Below, piece by piece: positions 1-6,113 of a DNA stretch of 13,313 nucleotides. Every line of letters begins with the position of its first letter. Positions within the stretch are counted from its first letter, which is position 1. The translations under genes and the position numbers were made by a program. Below the pieces are notes generated by a model. That model searched no databases, had not been told where the DNA came from, and saw only the letters and a program-made list of their open reading frames with translations. Source of the DNA: Ahrensia sp. (GTDB lineage Bacteria > Pseudomonadota > Alphaproteobacteria > Rhizobiales > Rhizobiaceae); contig NZXU01000071.1 of the NCBI GenBank assembly GCA_002698425.1, positions 1 through 13,313 on the forward strand, read 5' to 3'.

Positions 1-84
1 GGCTGTGGCTGTGGCTGTGGCTGTGGCTGTGGCTGTGGCTGTGGCTGTGGCTGTGGCTGTGGCTGTGGCTGTGGCTGTGGCTGT
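1..84. repeat. Hexanucleotide microsatellite (GGCTGT)x14
   Basis: Fourteen perfect, uninterrupted copies of GGCTGT run from the first base of the window to position 84, and the array may continue to the left. It lies inside the minus-strand reading frame that starts at 281, where it encodes alternating Gln and Pro. Perfect identity of all copies indicates recent expansion by slippage or strong homogenisation. Confidence 0.97.
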
Positions 85-281
85 TGATTTCTCGATTCAC
101 CAAAGTCAAAGGTATTTCCTTTTAGGTGCGCAGAAAGTTCCTCCGCGAATTTTCGTGCTCCTCTGGTCGAGCGGTGAGTCAATTCATCCAAAATGCCTCG
201 TAGAAAGTCGGGATGTGGATTCTGATTGGCAAGCATTTTGAGCTCCGCTAGTGAGCAACTTAGATGCGGGCGAACATTCAT
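1..281 (-). CDS. Small unknown protein with a C-terminal Gln-Pro repeat tail (partial, runs off left edge)
   Basis: The minus strand is open without a stop from ATG at 281-279 to the window edge, giving 93 codons. Residues 1-66 look like a real soluble domain: a charged, helix-prone stretch including NPHPDFLRGILDEL and STRGARKFAEELSAHLKG. From residue 67 the frame enters the hexamer array, read as CAG-CCA, so the protein carries about 14 Gln-Pro dipeptides in a row before leaving the window; its true C-terminus is not visible. Because the repeat unit is 6 bases, gain or loss of copies keeps the frame and only changes tail length. I do not recognise the family. The opposite strand is also open here as a Val-Ala repeat (5-241), but its non-repeat part looks less like a folded protein. 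The start is the only in-frame ATG near the domain start; no clear ribosome binding site precedes it. Confidence 0.6.
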   Translation of the reverse strand, partial: MNVRPHLSCSLAELKMLANQNPHPDFLRGILDELTHRSTRGARKFAEELSAHLKGNTFDFGESRNQQPQPQPQPQPQPQPQPQPQPQPQPQPQ

Positions 282-712
282 AGACTAAAATGTGGCTAGT
301 TTTGAAATCGCTTAGTTACATATTGATTCTTCGAATTCTAGCCAAGTCAATTCCGGGTGCTGTCCGCAGTATGGGGCTCGCTTTGCATTACTTGGATTTC
401 TTCATTGATGTCGCTTCAGTTTCTTCACGGACTGAGCTTCGTCGGACTAAATGTCGAGAGAAACTGGAAACTTTTCTGTTGTCGATTTGATAAAACTCAG
501 AGTAGTCAGTTCTGAGGCCTGACCTGATCTTATGGCTCCACAGTAATTCGTCGGGGAATTTGGTCGTGAATCTTTTCTGCAAGTGTTCTTCGCTGTTTCT
601 CTGTTTTGAGAGAAATTTCGGTGAATTTTGCATCCATGAACGATTTTTCTTTCTCCCACGTCTTTCGCTTGCGTCGGGGCTTTGGTTTTTGTAAGGCTGC
701 GGGACTCACGTT
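282..712. other. 431-bp stretch with no supportable gene
   Basis: This AT-richer interval separates the Gln-Pro repeat gene from metY, which is transcribed in the opposite direction, so it should hold both promoters. Several short open frames exist on both strands (longest about 98 codons, on the minus strand and reaching into metY), but none has convincing protein-like composition or a plausible start. I looked for a SAM-type riboswitch leader ahead of metY and saw no convincing fold or terminator. A degraded gene cannot be excluded. Confidence 0.5.
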
Positions 713-1996
713 ATGAAAATTGAAACAATCTGTCTCCATGGTGGGCATACGCCCGATGCTGTTACTCATTCGCGGGCGGTACCGGTGTATCGAACGAGCT
801 CTTTTACTTTCGATTCGACGGAGCATGCGGCGAATCTGTTTGCGCTGAAGGAACTGGGGAATATTTACACTCGCCTGATGAATCCGACGACGGATGTGTT
901 GGAGAAGCGGGTGGCTCTGCTAGAGGGCGCTCACGAAATGGCTGGCCTGGGCGTGGCTTCGGGAACGGCTGGCGTTTTTTACTCGATCGTCAATCTGGCT
1001 CAGGCGGGGGATAATATCGTGTCGGCTCGGAATCTGTATGGGGGGACGTATACTCAGTTTAACGACATTCTGCCGGCGTTGGGGATCACGGTGAAGTTCG
1101 TGGATTCTCAGGATCCGCAGGCGTTTGCGGACGCGATCGATGATAAGACTCGTGCGCTTTTCTGCGAGACGGTGTCGAATCCGGCGCTGGAGGTGGTGGA
1201 TCTGGAGGCTGTGGCGGAGGTGGCTCACAGTAATGGATTGCCGCTGATCGTGGACTCGACGTTTTCGACTCCTTTCCTGACTCGCCCGATCGATCATGGT
1301 GCGGACATCGTGGTGCATTCGCTGACGAAGTGGATGGGCGGTCATGGCGCGGGTATCGGCGGCGTGGTGGTGGATTCCGGGAAGTTCAACTGGGCAGGTG
1401 GAAAGCACCCGCTTTTCGATCAGCCTGATACTTCGTATCACGGTCTTCGCTGGGGACATGATCTGCCGGAGATGCTGGCTCCGCTGGCGTATATTCTGCG
1501 GATGCGGACGGTGCCTCTGCGGAATCTGGGGGCGTGTATCGCGCCGGATAATTCGTGGTTTTTGCTGCAGGGGATTGAGACGCTTCCGCTGCGGATGGAG
1601 AGGCATTGTGAGAACTCGCTGGCGGTGGCGAAGCACCTGCAGGCTCATGACAAGGTGGAGTGGGTGCGCTTTCCGGGACTGGAGACGGATCCGGAGTTCG
1701 AGAAGAACAAGAAGTATCTGAAGGGCAAGGGCGGCTCGATGGTGGTCTTTGAGATCAAGGGCGGCGCGGAAGCGGGCCAGAAGTTTATCGAGGCGCTGGG
1801 GCTGTTTTCTCACCTCGCGAATGTGGGGGATGCGAAGTCGCTGGCGATTCATCCTGCAACGACGACTCATTCTCAGTTGAATGAGGAGCAGCAGGCTGCG
1901 GGAGGTATTACTCCGGGCTTGGTGAGGCTGTCGGTCGGGATCGAGAATATCGAGGATATTCTGGCGGATCTGGATCAGGCGCTGGCGGCAAGTTGA
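713..1996 (+). CDS. metY: O-acetylhomoserine sulfhydrylase (aminocarboxypropyltransferase), PLP-dependent
   Basis: A 427-residue cytoplasmic enzyme of the Cys/Met metabolism PLP-dependent family, expected to make L-homocysteine from O-acetyl-L-homoserine and sulfide in methionine synthesis by direct sulfhydrylation. Visible signatures are the N-terminal TICLHGGHTPD, the YTRLMNPT substrate/cofactor loop (about residues 52-59), the GVASGTAG phosphate-binding turn, and the Schiff-base lysine in VVHSLTKW, which is Lys206. The length and the long insertion after the lysine (about residues 225-265) match MetY rather than the shorter MetB or MetC (about 380-400 residues). ATG at 713 matches the family N-terminus. 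It is a single gene with no partner downstream: a heptamer repeat starts 2 bp after its TGA stop. O-succinylhomoserine sulfhydrylase activity is the main alternative and cannot be excluded by eye. Confidence 0.93.
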   Translation: MKIETICLHGGHTPDAVTHSRAVPVYRTSSFTFDSTEHAANLFALKELGNIYTRLMNPTTDVLEKRVALLEGAHEMAGLGVASGTAGVFYSIVNLAQAGDNIVSARNLYGGTYTQFNDILPALGITVKFVDSQDPQAFADAIDDKTRALFCETVSNPALEVVDLEAVAEVAHSNGLPLIVDSTFSTPFLTRPIDHGADIVVHSLTKWMGGHGAGIGGVVVDSGKFNWAGGKHPLFDQPDTSYHGLRWGHDLPEMLAPLAYILRMRTVPLRNLGACIAPDNSWFLLQGIETLPLRMERHCENSLAVAKHLQAHDKVEWVRFPGLETDPEFEKNKKYLKGKGGSMVVFEIKGGAEAGQKFIEALGLFSHLANVGDAKSLAIHPATTTHSQLNEEQQAAGGITPGLVRLSVGIENIEDILADLDQALAAS

Positions 1997-1998
1997 AG

Positions 1999-2082
1999 TA
2001 GCTGTTAGCTGTTAGCTGTTAGCTGTTAGCTGTTAGCTGTTAGCTGTTAGCTGTTAGCTGTTAGCTGTTAGCTGTTAGCTGT
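1999..2082. repeat. Heptanucleotide microsatellite (TAGCTGT)x12
   Basis: Twelve perfect copies of TAGCTGT begin 2 bp after the metY stop codon and end 18 bp before the ATG of the next gene. The unit contains the palindrome AGCT. A 7-base unit cannot keep a reading frame, so copy-number change would not be tolerated in a gene; here it sits between two same-strand genes and could alter their spacing or the mRNA leader of the downstream gene. Confidence 0.98.
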
Positions 2083-2100
2083 GTGGCCCTTCTTGATGGA

Positions 2101-2631
2101 ATGTCGGGAAGGGCTCTGAATTTTTATGCGTTTGTTATGGATCGCCCTCCGGAAATTGAGTTGTTGTTCGGTGAGAATCGAATCAGCCCGTTGGTGGAGA
2201 TGTCGCTTGCTTCTCGTGGGTTTCCCGGGTGGAAATACCTTTTTGTGGGACGGCATCATTCCCGGCTTGAAAAGGTGGGTGGGATGGGCTTTTCGCAGAG
2301 ATCAATTGGTCCTACGGAAGTTCGAACATGGTCGAAGTTTTCTGAGGTGGAGTTGAACGAGATTCAGGAATGTTTCGGCAGGGTATCTCTTTCGCCGAAG
2401 TGGGATACCTGCGCTTTTGACGGTAGCGATGGGTGCTTGAGGATCTCCAGTGGGACTGGCCGGGGCCATGTGGAGATTGAGTGGACCTCTACTCCGCAGT
2501 CCACGTGGGAAGGGCTTGTGGGGGAGGCTTTGAAACTCTTCGAGCGGATCGATGAGAATGTTACCGAACGGCAGGAAAGGAAGGTGGAGGACTGGAAATG
2601 CTCTGTGCTCGCCGAGGATGGGGAATTGTGA
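2101..2631 (+). CDS. Hypothetical protein, unknown family
   Basis: A 176-residue open frame from ATG 2101 to TGA 2629-2631. I do not recognise it. The composition is that of a soluble cytoplasmic protein: acidic N-terminal part (DRPPEIELLFGENRISPLVEM), a central region with FDGSDGCLRISSGTG and VEIEWTS strands, and a C-terminal amphipathic helix (WEGLVGEALKLFERIDENV) followed by a charged tail. No signal peptide or membrane segment is seen. A GTG at 2083 would add six residues and begins one base after the last repeat unit is complete; I prefer the ATG. The gene directly follows the heptamer array and converges on the toxin remnant, 13 bp away. The long minus-strand frame over it (2364-2915) looks like a shadow. 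Codon use seems less GC-rich at third positions than in metY, which would fit acquired DNA. Confidence 0.6.
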   Translation: MSGRALNFYAFVMDRPPEIELLFGENRISPLVEMSLASRGFPGWKYLFVGRHHSRLEKVGGMGFSQRSIGPTEVRTWSKFSEVELNEIQECFGRVSLSPKWDTCAFDGSDGCLRISSGTGRGHVEIEWTSTPQSTWEGLVGEALKLFERIDENVTERQERKVEDWKCSVLAEDGEL

Positions 2632-2644
2632 GGATTCGCTTTCT

Positions 2645-2974
2645 TCACTCCAGCGGTTTGTCCTGATGGAGGTATCTTCGTGCTCCGTGTCTCACTTGGA
2701 GGATATGGACCGTATTGTCGGCAATGTGAAACAGGATACGATATTTGGAGGGGTATTCTTGATAGAGTAGTTGGCGAAGTTCTTCTGTTCCCCATTTGCC
2801 GTTTTCGGGAGCGAGCGGACATCGCTCGGGCATTTTTGCCAAGGTGTCGATAGTTTCGAAGATGGAATTGATTCATTCCGAGGCTTTCGAAGAGCCTGCC
2901 TTGTTCGCGATCCAAGTGGCTGCGTTGTCAATGTCTTCCAGAGCTGTGTCGTGAATTCGGATTTCGAATCCCAT
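2645..2974 (-). pseudogene. ParE/RelE-family toxin interrupted by one in-frame TGA
   Basis: Reading the minus strand from ATG 2974-2972 gives an uninterrupted-looking 109-codon toxin except for codon 34, which is TGA (2875-2873). The first part reads MGFEIRIHDTALEDIDNAAT and on to ASE33; after the stop the frame continues INSIFETIDTLAKMPERCPL and later KYRILFHIADNTVHILQVRHGARR. RCPLAPE, the YRILF strand and the VRHGARR end are typical of the ParE/RelE plasmid-stabilisation superfamily, whose members commonly have Trp at the stop position, so TGG-to-TGA is the simplest lesion. No other frameshift is present. The start codon overlaps the antitoxin stop (TAATG), the usual coupled arrangement. 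TGA ends several neighbouring genes, so general recoding to Trp is unlikely. As read, only a 33-residue peptide would be made and the toxin should be inactive. Confidence 0.85.
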
Positions 2975-3261
2975 TATGCTCTACTGTGTTTCTTGAGAAG
3001 TTTCTGGCGGGCTGTTGCTGATGGGGTGCCTGTTTCACCTTCTCGAAATGCTTCCAGTGCTTCCGCCAAGCGTTTGTCGTCTCGAGGTTGAGTAGCCAAG
3101 GCGAGGAGTTCCTGATAGGACTCGGCGTCCTGAACAACGACGGCAGCTTCTCCGTTTACGGTGAGGACTTCCGGACGACCGCTGGCTTTCAGGTTGGCGA
3201 TGTGTGCTTTGGAGTTCCGCAGGAAATCAGTGAGTGGTTTGATTTGGTCCAGGTCGATCAT
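2974..3261 (-). CDS. Phd/YefM-family antitoxin
   Basis: A 95-residue protein with the Phd/YefM layout. An N-terminal DNA-binding and dimerisation domain (about residues 1-60) contains PLTDFLRNSKAHIANLKASG, the short strand EVLTVNGEAAVVVQDAESYQ, then helix ELLALA. A flexible, charged C-terminal tail (about 60-95) is where these antitoxins bind and neutralise the toxin. It probably binds the operon promoter as an autorepressor, alone or with toxin, in the AT-rich stretch just upstream (3262-3300). Its TAA stop shares a base with the toxin ATG. The antitoxin frame is intact while its partner has a nonsense codon, so it is now functionally orphaned, though it could still repress or cross-neutralise a related toxin elsewhere. 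The start is ATG 3261; no clear ribosome binding site is seen. Confidence 0.85.
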   Translation of the reverse strand: MIDLDQIKPLTDFLRNSKAHIANLKASGRPEVLTVNGEAAVVVQDAESYQELLALATQPRDDKRLAEALEAFREGETGTPSATARQKLLKKHSRA

Positions 3262-3356
3262 CGCAAAGAATAATTTGTTTTTTCTATGATAGTCGGATCA
3301 CGAGGAGAGTGCAAACGCCGTTGAAGCGGAATAATTGACTTCGATGCTTCTGGGGA

Positions 3357-3370
3357 AGGCCTGAAGGCCT
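3357..3370. repeat. Small GGCC-stem hairpin downstream of hemQ
   Basis: AGGCC, loop TGAA, GGCCT forms a five-pair, GC-rich hairpin 25 bp past the hemQ stop in the 133-bp gap before the antitoxin gene. No T-tract follows on the hemQ strand, so it is not a standard intrinsic terminator. It may be part of a dispersed intergenic repeat or an mRNA 3' end structure; nothing more can be said from one copy. Confidence 0.3.
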
Positions 3371-3394
3371 CACTCCAACGCTGTTGCTCTGGTA

Positions 3395-4240
3395 TTACAA
3401 TCCGACGCGGCGGAAGAGCTCGTCTAGGTTGAGCTGGAGGCCGATGTAGAAGTCTCCGAATTCGCCGTAGAGGGCGCTGACTTCGTCGAAGCGCATTTCG
3501 TAGACGATTTCTTTGATGTCCTGGGTGTTGTGGGAAAAGAGGGTGACGCCCCATTCGGCTTCGTCGAGTCCGGTGGAACCGGTGATGAGCTGGCGGACGC
3601 GTCCGGCGTAGGTGCGGCCTACACGGGCGTGGCCAAGCATGAGGACGCGGCGGGTCTCGTAGTCGAGGTGATACCAGTTGTTGGCATCGGTGCGGCGCTT
3701 GCTCATGTTGTAGAAACAGAAGACGGGCCAGTCGGGCATGTTGGGGTAGAGGCGGTCGCTGTTGTATTTTTTCATACGGTTGCGGAATTCCTCGATCTTG
3801 GCGGTGTGCTCTTCGGTGCCTTCGGCGAGTCCGTCTTCTTCGGTGAGTTGCTTGGAATACATCTCTTCGGTGGTGGTGTATTCGCTGAGCTCGGTCATGC
3901 TGAGGTAGCTGTAGGTAGGGGTCAGCACGTCGGGTCCGAGGGAACGGGAGAGGCGTTTTTCAAATTCGTTGGCCTTGTGAAGGTCGTCGGTGAGGAGCAT
4001 GAAGGCGATGTCGGCCTTCGGTGTGAGCATGGAGAAGGTGAGCAACTGGGTGGCGTCGGCGGATCGAATCTCCTGAACGAGCTCGGCGAGGTGAGTCTTT
4101 GCCTCGAGTTTTTCTTCTTCGGAGTAGAGGCTCCACTGAGACTGCTCGATGTGGTAGAAGAGGTGGATGACGTGCCATCCTTCGCGTGGGATAACGGTAT
4201 CGGATTCTGTCTCTGAGGAAGCTTGGGGATTCGGATTCAT
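3395..4240 (-). CDS. hemQ: Coproheme decarboxylase (chlorite dismutase family, HemQ/ChdC)
   Basis: A 281-residue protein of the chlorite dismutase-like fold. HemQ performs the last step of the coproporphyrin-dependent heme pathway, decarboxylating Fe-coproporphyrin III to protoheme with peroxide. The C-terminal half carries the family hallmarks: FYNMSKRR with the catalytic Tyr (Tyr177) and a following Lys (Lys181), the proximal heme ligand in LMLGHARVGR (His204), RQLITGSTGLDEAEWGVTLF with the conserved Gln217, and YEMRFDEVSALYGEFGDFY. These match HemQ rather than true chlorite dismutase, which has a distal Arg at the Gln site. The start is ATG 4240; a longer TTG-initiated frame to 4309 exists but runs into the divergent promoter region. 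The N-terminal region and an acidic segment (about residues 115-150) make it somewhat longer than Gram-positive HemQ. A SOUL heme-binding gene lies about 1.2 kb away on the other strand. Confidence 0.93.
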   Translation of the reverse strand: MNPNPQASSETESDTVIPREGWHVIHLFYHIEQSQWSLYSEEEKLEAKTHLAELVQEIRSADATQLLTFSMLTPKADIAFMLLTDDLHKANEFEKRLSRSLGPDVLTPTYSYLSMTELSEYTTTEEMYSKQLTEEDGLAEGTEEHTAKIEEFRNRMKKYNSDRLYPNMPDWPVFCFYNMSKRRTDANNWYHLDYETRRVLMLGHARVGRTYAGRVRQLITGSTGLDEAEWGVTLFSHNTQDIKEIVYEMRFDEVSALYGEFGDFYIGLQLNLDELFRRVGL

Positions 4241-4327
4241 TTTCGGTTCAAATGCGTTGTGAACGTTCGCTTCTCCAACAAGCCAATGAATTCGGTTGCG
4301 TCCAGACAAAAAAAATCCTAGTTTTCG

Positions 4328-4353
4328 CCGTTAATACGGTGAATTTAACCGTT
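4328..4353. promoter_or_regulatory. Imperfect inverted repeat in the hemQ/ferredoxin divergent promoter region
   Basis: The 122 bp between the hemQ and ferredoxin starts must hold both promoters. Within it ACGGT (4336-4340) and ACCGT (4348-4352) form 5-base inverted arms separated by 7 bases, overlapped by GTTAA (4330-4334) and TTAAC (4345-4349). This is a possible operator 10-35 bp ahead of the ferredoxin start. I cannot assign a regulator, and such short arms can arise by chance. Confidence 0.3.
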
Positions 4354-4362
4354 CCCCTCGTC

Positions 4363-4602
4363 ATGGCTGAACTCGAAGATAGATACGAAGATAACGTCGC
4401 TGGTGAATTTTACGTCGATGACCAGTGCATTGATTGTGACCTTTGCCGGGAGACTGCTCCCGACAACTTTACCCGGAATGAGGACGGAGGGTATTCTTAC
4501 GTCTATAAGCAGCCGGAGTCTGACGAGGAGCGCGCGCTCTGTGATGAGGCCATGGAAGGCTGTCCTGTCGAGGCTATTGGCAGTGATGGTGCTGACGGCT
4601 AA
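4363..4602 (+). CDS. Small single-cluster [4Fe-4S] ferredoxin
   Basis: A 79-residue acidic electron-transfer protein. The motif Cys22-x2-Cys25-x2-Cys28 (CIDCDLC) and distal Cys67-Pro (EGCPVEAIG) give the four ligands of one [4Fe-4S] cluster. A fifth cysteine, Cys60, is close to Cys67; in mono-cluster ferredoxins of the Thermotoga/Desulfovibrio type the place of the lost second cluster is often taken by a disulfide, but a partner cysteine is not obvious here. The start is ATG 4363 because the coding-like sequence begins there; an upstream in-frame extension to 4252 would cover the divergent promoter region. It is transcribed alone, away from hemQ, and ends in a strong terminator. The partner enzyme cannot be told from the sequence; the shared promoter region with hemQ hints at co-regulation with heme or redox metabolism (inference). 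Confidence 0.92.
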   Translation: MAELEDRYEDNVAGEFYVDDQCIDCDLCRETAPDNFTRNEDGGYSYVYKQPESDEERALCDEAMEGCPVEAIGSDGADG

Positions 4603-4633
4603 TCGGCGCTGAAAACGAATTTTGGTTTAACGG

Positions 4634-4669
4634 AAACTGCGCCTTCTTTCGGGGAGGCGCAGTTTTTTT
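4634..4669 (+). terminator. Intrinsic terminator of the ferredoxin gene
   Basis: AAACTGCGCC (4634-4643) pairs perfectly with GGCGCAGTTT (4656-4665), extended inward by a T-A pair, and is followed by a run of T to 4669. It lies 32 bp after the ferredoxin stop and isolates that gene from the next operon. The stem sides also give an A-tract on the other strand, but no gene reads in from the right. Confidence 0.95.
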
Positions 4670-4703
4670 GTGGCGATCCGGGGAGTGACCGGTAGTATAC
4701 TGT

Positions 4704-5075
4704 ATGCCCCGTTACCGACCCAGAAGATCTACGCGAGAGCGTGTCATTGCTGAATGGCGGGGGTATTGGGAACCGCAGGATGTGTCTGGATTCGAACAGG
4801 ATTTCACGAATGCGGTGGAGAAGACGCTTAAGGGCCTGGGCCTAAAGGACCGGTTCAATGAGGAGCAGGTCTTCGATGCGTGGGCCGGGCTGGTGGATCC
4901 TTTTATCGCCAATAATGCGCGGCCGATCGCTTTGCAGCGGAAGGTACTGAGCATCCAGGTGTTGCACCCGACGGTTCATTATGAGCTGGAGCGGATGAAA
5001 GGGAAGATCCTGGCGAAGATGCAGGAGCAGTTTGGATCTGAGCACATTCGCGAGGTGCGTTTTCGTCTAGGATGA
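4704..5075 (+). CDS. DUF721 protein, DciA-like (possible replicative helicase loader)
   Basis: A 123-residue basic protein. The C-terminal two thirds (about residues 50-123) fits DUF721: FNEEQVFDAWAGLVDPFIAN, then ARPIALQRKVLSIQVLHPTV, then the helix HYELERMKGKILAKMQEQF and the end IREVRFRLG. DUF721 includes DciA, which helps load the replicative helicase DnaB in bacteria lacking the phage-derived DnaC or DnaI loaders. The N-terminal 25 residues are Arg-rich (PRYRPRRSTRERV), fitting nucleic acid contact. The TGA stop overlaps the folB ATG (ATGA), so the two are translationally coupled. It is the first gene of the unit, starting 35 bp after the terminator. Family assignment is firm by pattern; the helicase-loader role is from the family and not proven for this copy. 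Confidence 0.82.
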   Translation: MPRYRPRRSTRERVIAEWRGYWEPQDVSGFEQDFTNAVEKTLKGLGLKDRFNEEQVFDAWAGLVDPFIANNARPIALQRKVLSIQVLHPTVHYELERMKGKILAKMQEQFGSEHIREVRFRLG

Positions 5076-5431
5076 GTGATTCTATCCACATCAAGGGGCT
5101 GCGTCTGGTAACGAAGGTGGGCGTCCCGGACGAGGAGCGTGCGCGTGTGCAAAGCGTGGAGGTGAATGTGTCAATCACGCTGAAGAAGTCATTCAAGGGC
5201 TTCGATGATAGGATCGATCATACGATAGATTATTTTCAGGTCTCTGAGAAGCTGCGGGATGTGGCTCTGGAGGGGGAAAGGAAGCTGATCGAGACGCTGG
5301 CGGAAGATCTGGCGGCGGCTGTGGTAGCGTTTGACGGGGTGAGTGCGGTGACGCTGGAGGTGGAGAAGTTTATCCTGGCGGACTGTGGCAGCGTAAGCGT
5401 GGTGATCACGCGGGCCCGGGAGCAGGTGTAG
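5072..5431 (+). CDS. folB: Dihydroneopterin aldolase
   Basis: A 119-residue enzyme of the tetrahydrofolate pathway that cleaves 7,8-dihydroneopterin to 6-hydroxymethyl-7,8-dihydropterin and glycolaldehyde, in the tunnelling (T-fold) family, normally an octamer. Landmarks: IHIKGLRLVTKVGVPDEER with Glu21/Glu22 at the start, the QSVEVNVSITLKK strand, IDYFQVSEKLRDVA with Tyr54, KLIETLAEDLAAAV with Glu74, and VEKFILADCGSVSVVITR with Lys99. Glu22, Tyr54, Glu74 and a Lys near position 100 are the catalytic and pterin-binding residues known in this family. The residue after Lys99 is Phe rather than the common Pro, a small deviation. The gene overlaps the DUF721 stop by four bases and is followed 28 bp later by the SOUL gene. 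FolX (dihydroneopterin triphosphate epimerase) is the main alternative. Confidence 0.87.
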   Translation: MSDSIHIKGLRLVTKVGVPDEERARVQSVEVNVSITLKKSFKGFDDRIDHTIDYFQVSEKLRDVALEGERKLIETLAEDLAAAVVAFDGVSAVTLEVEKFILADCGSVSVVITRAREQV

Positions 5432-5459
5432 CGGAATCTCTTTTTTGTCCCTGCTCGTA

Positions 5460-6062
5460 ATGATGGGGATGAGATACGGACGTTCTTTTTTGATCGGGGG
5501 AGGAGTGGTGCTCTTGCTGGGGGCTGTCGCTTTTGTGTCTACCTCGCGAGCGGGGTATGAGACGGCGGATTATTCGGTGAAGGAGTCGGATGGGGATTTC
5601 GAGCTGCGGGAGTATGGAGAACTGGCGGTGGTCTCTACGCCGATGACTGATGAGGCTCGGAATGGGGCGTTTGGTCGACTTTTTGAGTTTATCTCGGGGA
5701 AGAACTCGGCGGAGGAAAAGATCGCCATGACGACTCCGGTCTTTATGCCTGCGGGTGAGAATGGCGAGCCGGAAGTGATGCAGTTTGTGCTGCCGGCTGA
5801 GGTAGCAAAGCGTGAGATCCCGGATCCGAAGAATGAAAAGGTGAAGATCGAGCAGATGAAGGCGGGGACCTATGCGGTGGTGCGATACAGTGGACTATCG
5901 AAAAAGGGGGATCGTGAAAAGCATTTGAAGAAGTTGTTGAGCGAAATAGAGGAACGGGGCCTTGAACAAAAGGGCGATCCGATTTTTGCTGGCTATGATC
6001 CACCGTGGACGCCTGGGCCGATGAGACGGAATGAAGTGCTGATCCCGGTTGGAGAAAAGTGA
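5460..6062 (+). CDS. SOUL-family heme-binding protein, membrane-anchored or exported
   Basis: About 200 residues. An N-terminal hydrophobic segment (FLIGGGVVLLLGAVAFVSTS, about residues 10-29) follows Arg, fitting a signal peptide or membrane anchor. The rest is a SOUL/HBP domain: YETADYSVKESDGDFELREY, ending in the first strand, NGAFGRLFEFISGKNSAEEK, then IAMTTPVFMPAG, the most conserved SOUL motif, and a C-terminal end FAGYDPPWTPGPMRRNEVLI. SOUL proteins bind heme or porphyrins; in bacteria their role is poorly known. ATG 5460 is chosen; ATG 5463 and 5469 are equally possible, and a TTG at 5445 is less likely. It is the last gene of the DUF721-folB unit and is followed by a weak terminator-like hairpin. 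Its closeness to hemQ is suggestive but they are on opposite strands. Confidence 0.88.
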   Translation: MMGMRYGRSFLIGGGVVLLLGAVAFVSTSRAGYETADYSVKESDGDFELREYGELAVVSTPMTDEARNGAFGRLFEFISGKNSAEEKIAMTTPVFMPAGENGEPEVMQFVLPAEVAKREIPDPKNEKVKIEQMKAGTYAVVRYSGLSKKGDREKHLKKLLSEIEERGLEQKGDPIFAGYDPPWTPGPMRRNEVLIPVGEK

Positions 6063-6094
6063 AAGACGCTTGTGTGAACTACGTCTTATTTTTT
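6063..6094 (+). terminator. Weak intrinsic terminator after the SOUL gene
   Basis: AAGACG (6063-6068) and CGTCTT (6082-6087) can pair across a 13-base loop, followed by ATTTTTT. The stem is short and only half GC, so efficiency is doubtful, but the placement directly after the SOUL stop and just before the split nitroreductase gene makes sense. Confidence 0.5.
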
Positions 6095-6113
6095 CCCTAT
6101 ACGAAACTCTATC

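Noticed and set aside
5..241. Plus-strand frame encoding a Val-Ala repeat from the hexamer array
   Set aside because: The minus-strand reading continues through a more protein-like domain and stays open from 281 to the edge; the plus frame ends soon after the repeat.
500..712. Possible SAM-responsive riboswitch ahead of metY
   Set aside because: Expected for a methionine gene, but I see no conserved core, no convincing multi-stem fold and no attenuator hairpin.
920..1870. A 316-codon minus-strand frame inside metY
   Set aside because: Arg/His/Gln-rich shadow of a GC-biased gene; the plus strand carries all metY motifs.
1999..2082. CRISPR-like array
   Set aside because: Units are directly adjacent with no spacers; a simple tandem repeat.
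2873..2875. General recoding of UGA as Trp to explain the toxin stop
   Set aside because: TGA ends metY, the 2101 gene, the DUF721 gene, the SOUL gene, the nitroreductase and the DUF1553 gene in this window, so it is a normal stop.
2364..2915. A 183-codon minus-strand frame over the unknown 2101 gene and the toxin remnant
   Set aside because: Ser/Pro/Arg-rich, no domain, and it overlaps the toxin frame, which has clear ParE/RelE motifs in another register.
3530..4216. A 228-codon plus-strand frame across hemQ
   Set aside because: Val/Gly-rich low-complexity shadow; hemQ catalytic motifs are on the minus strand.
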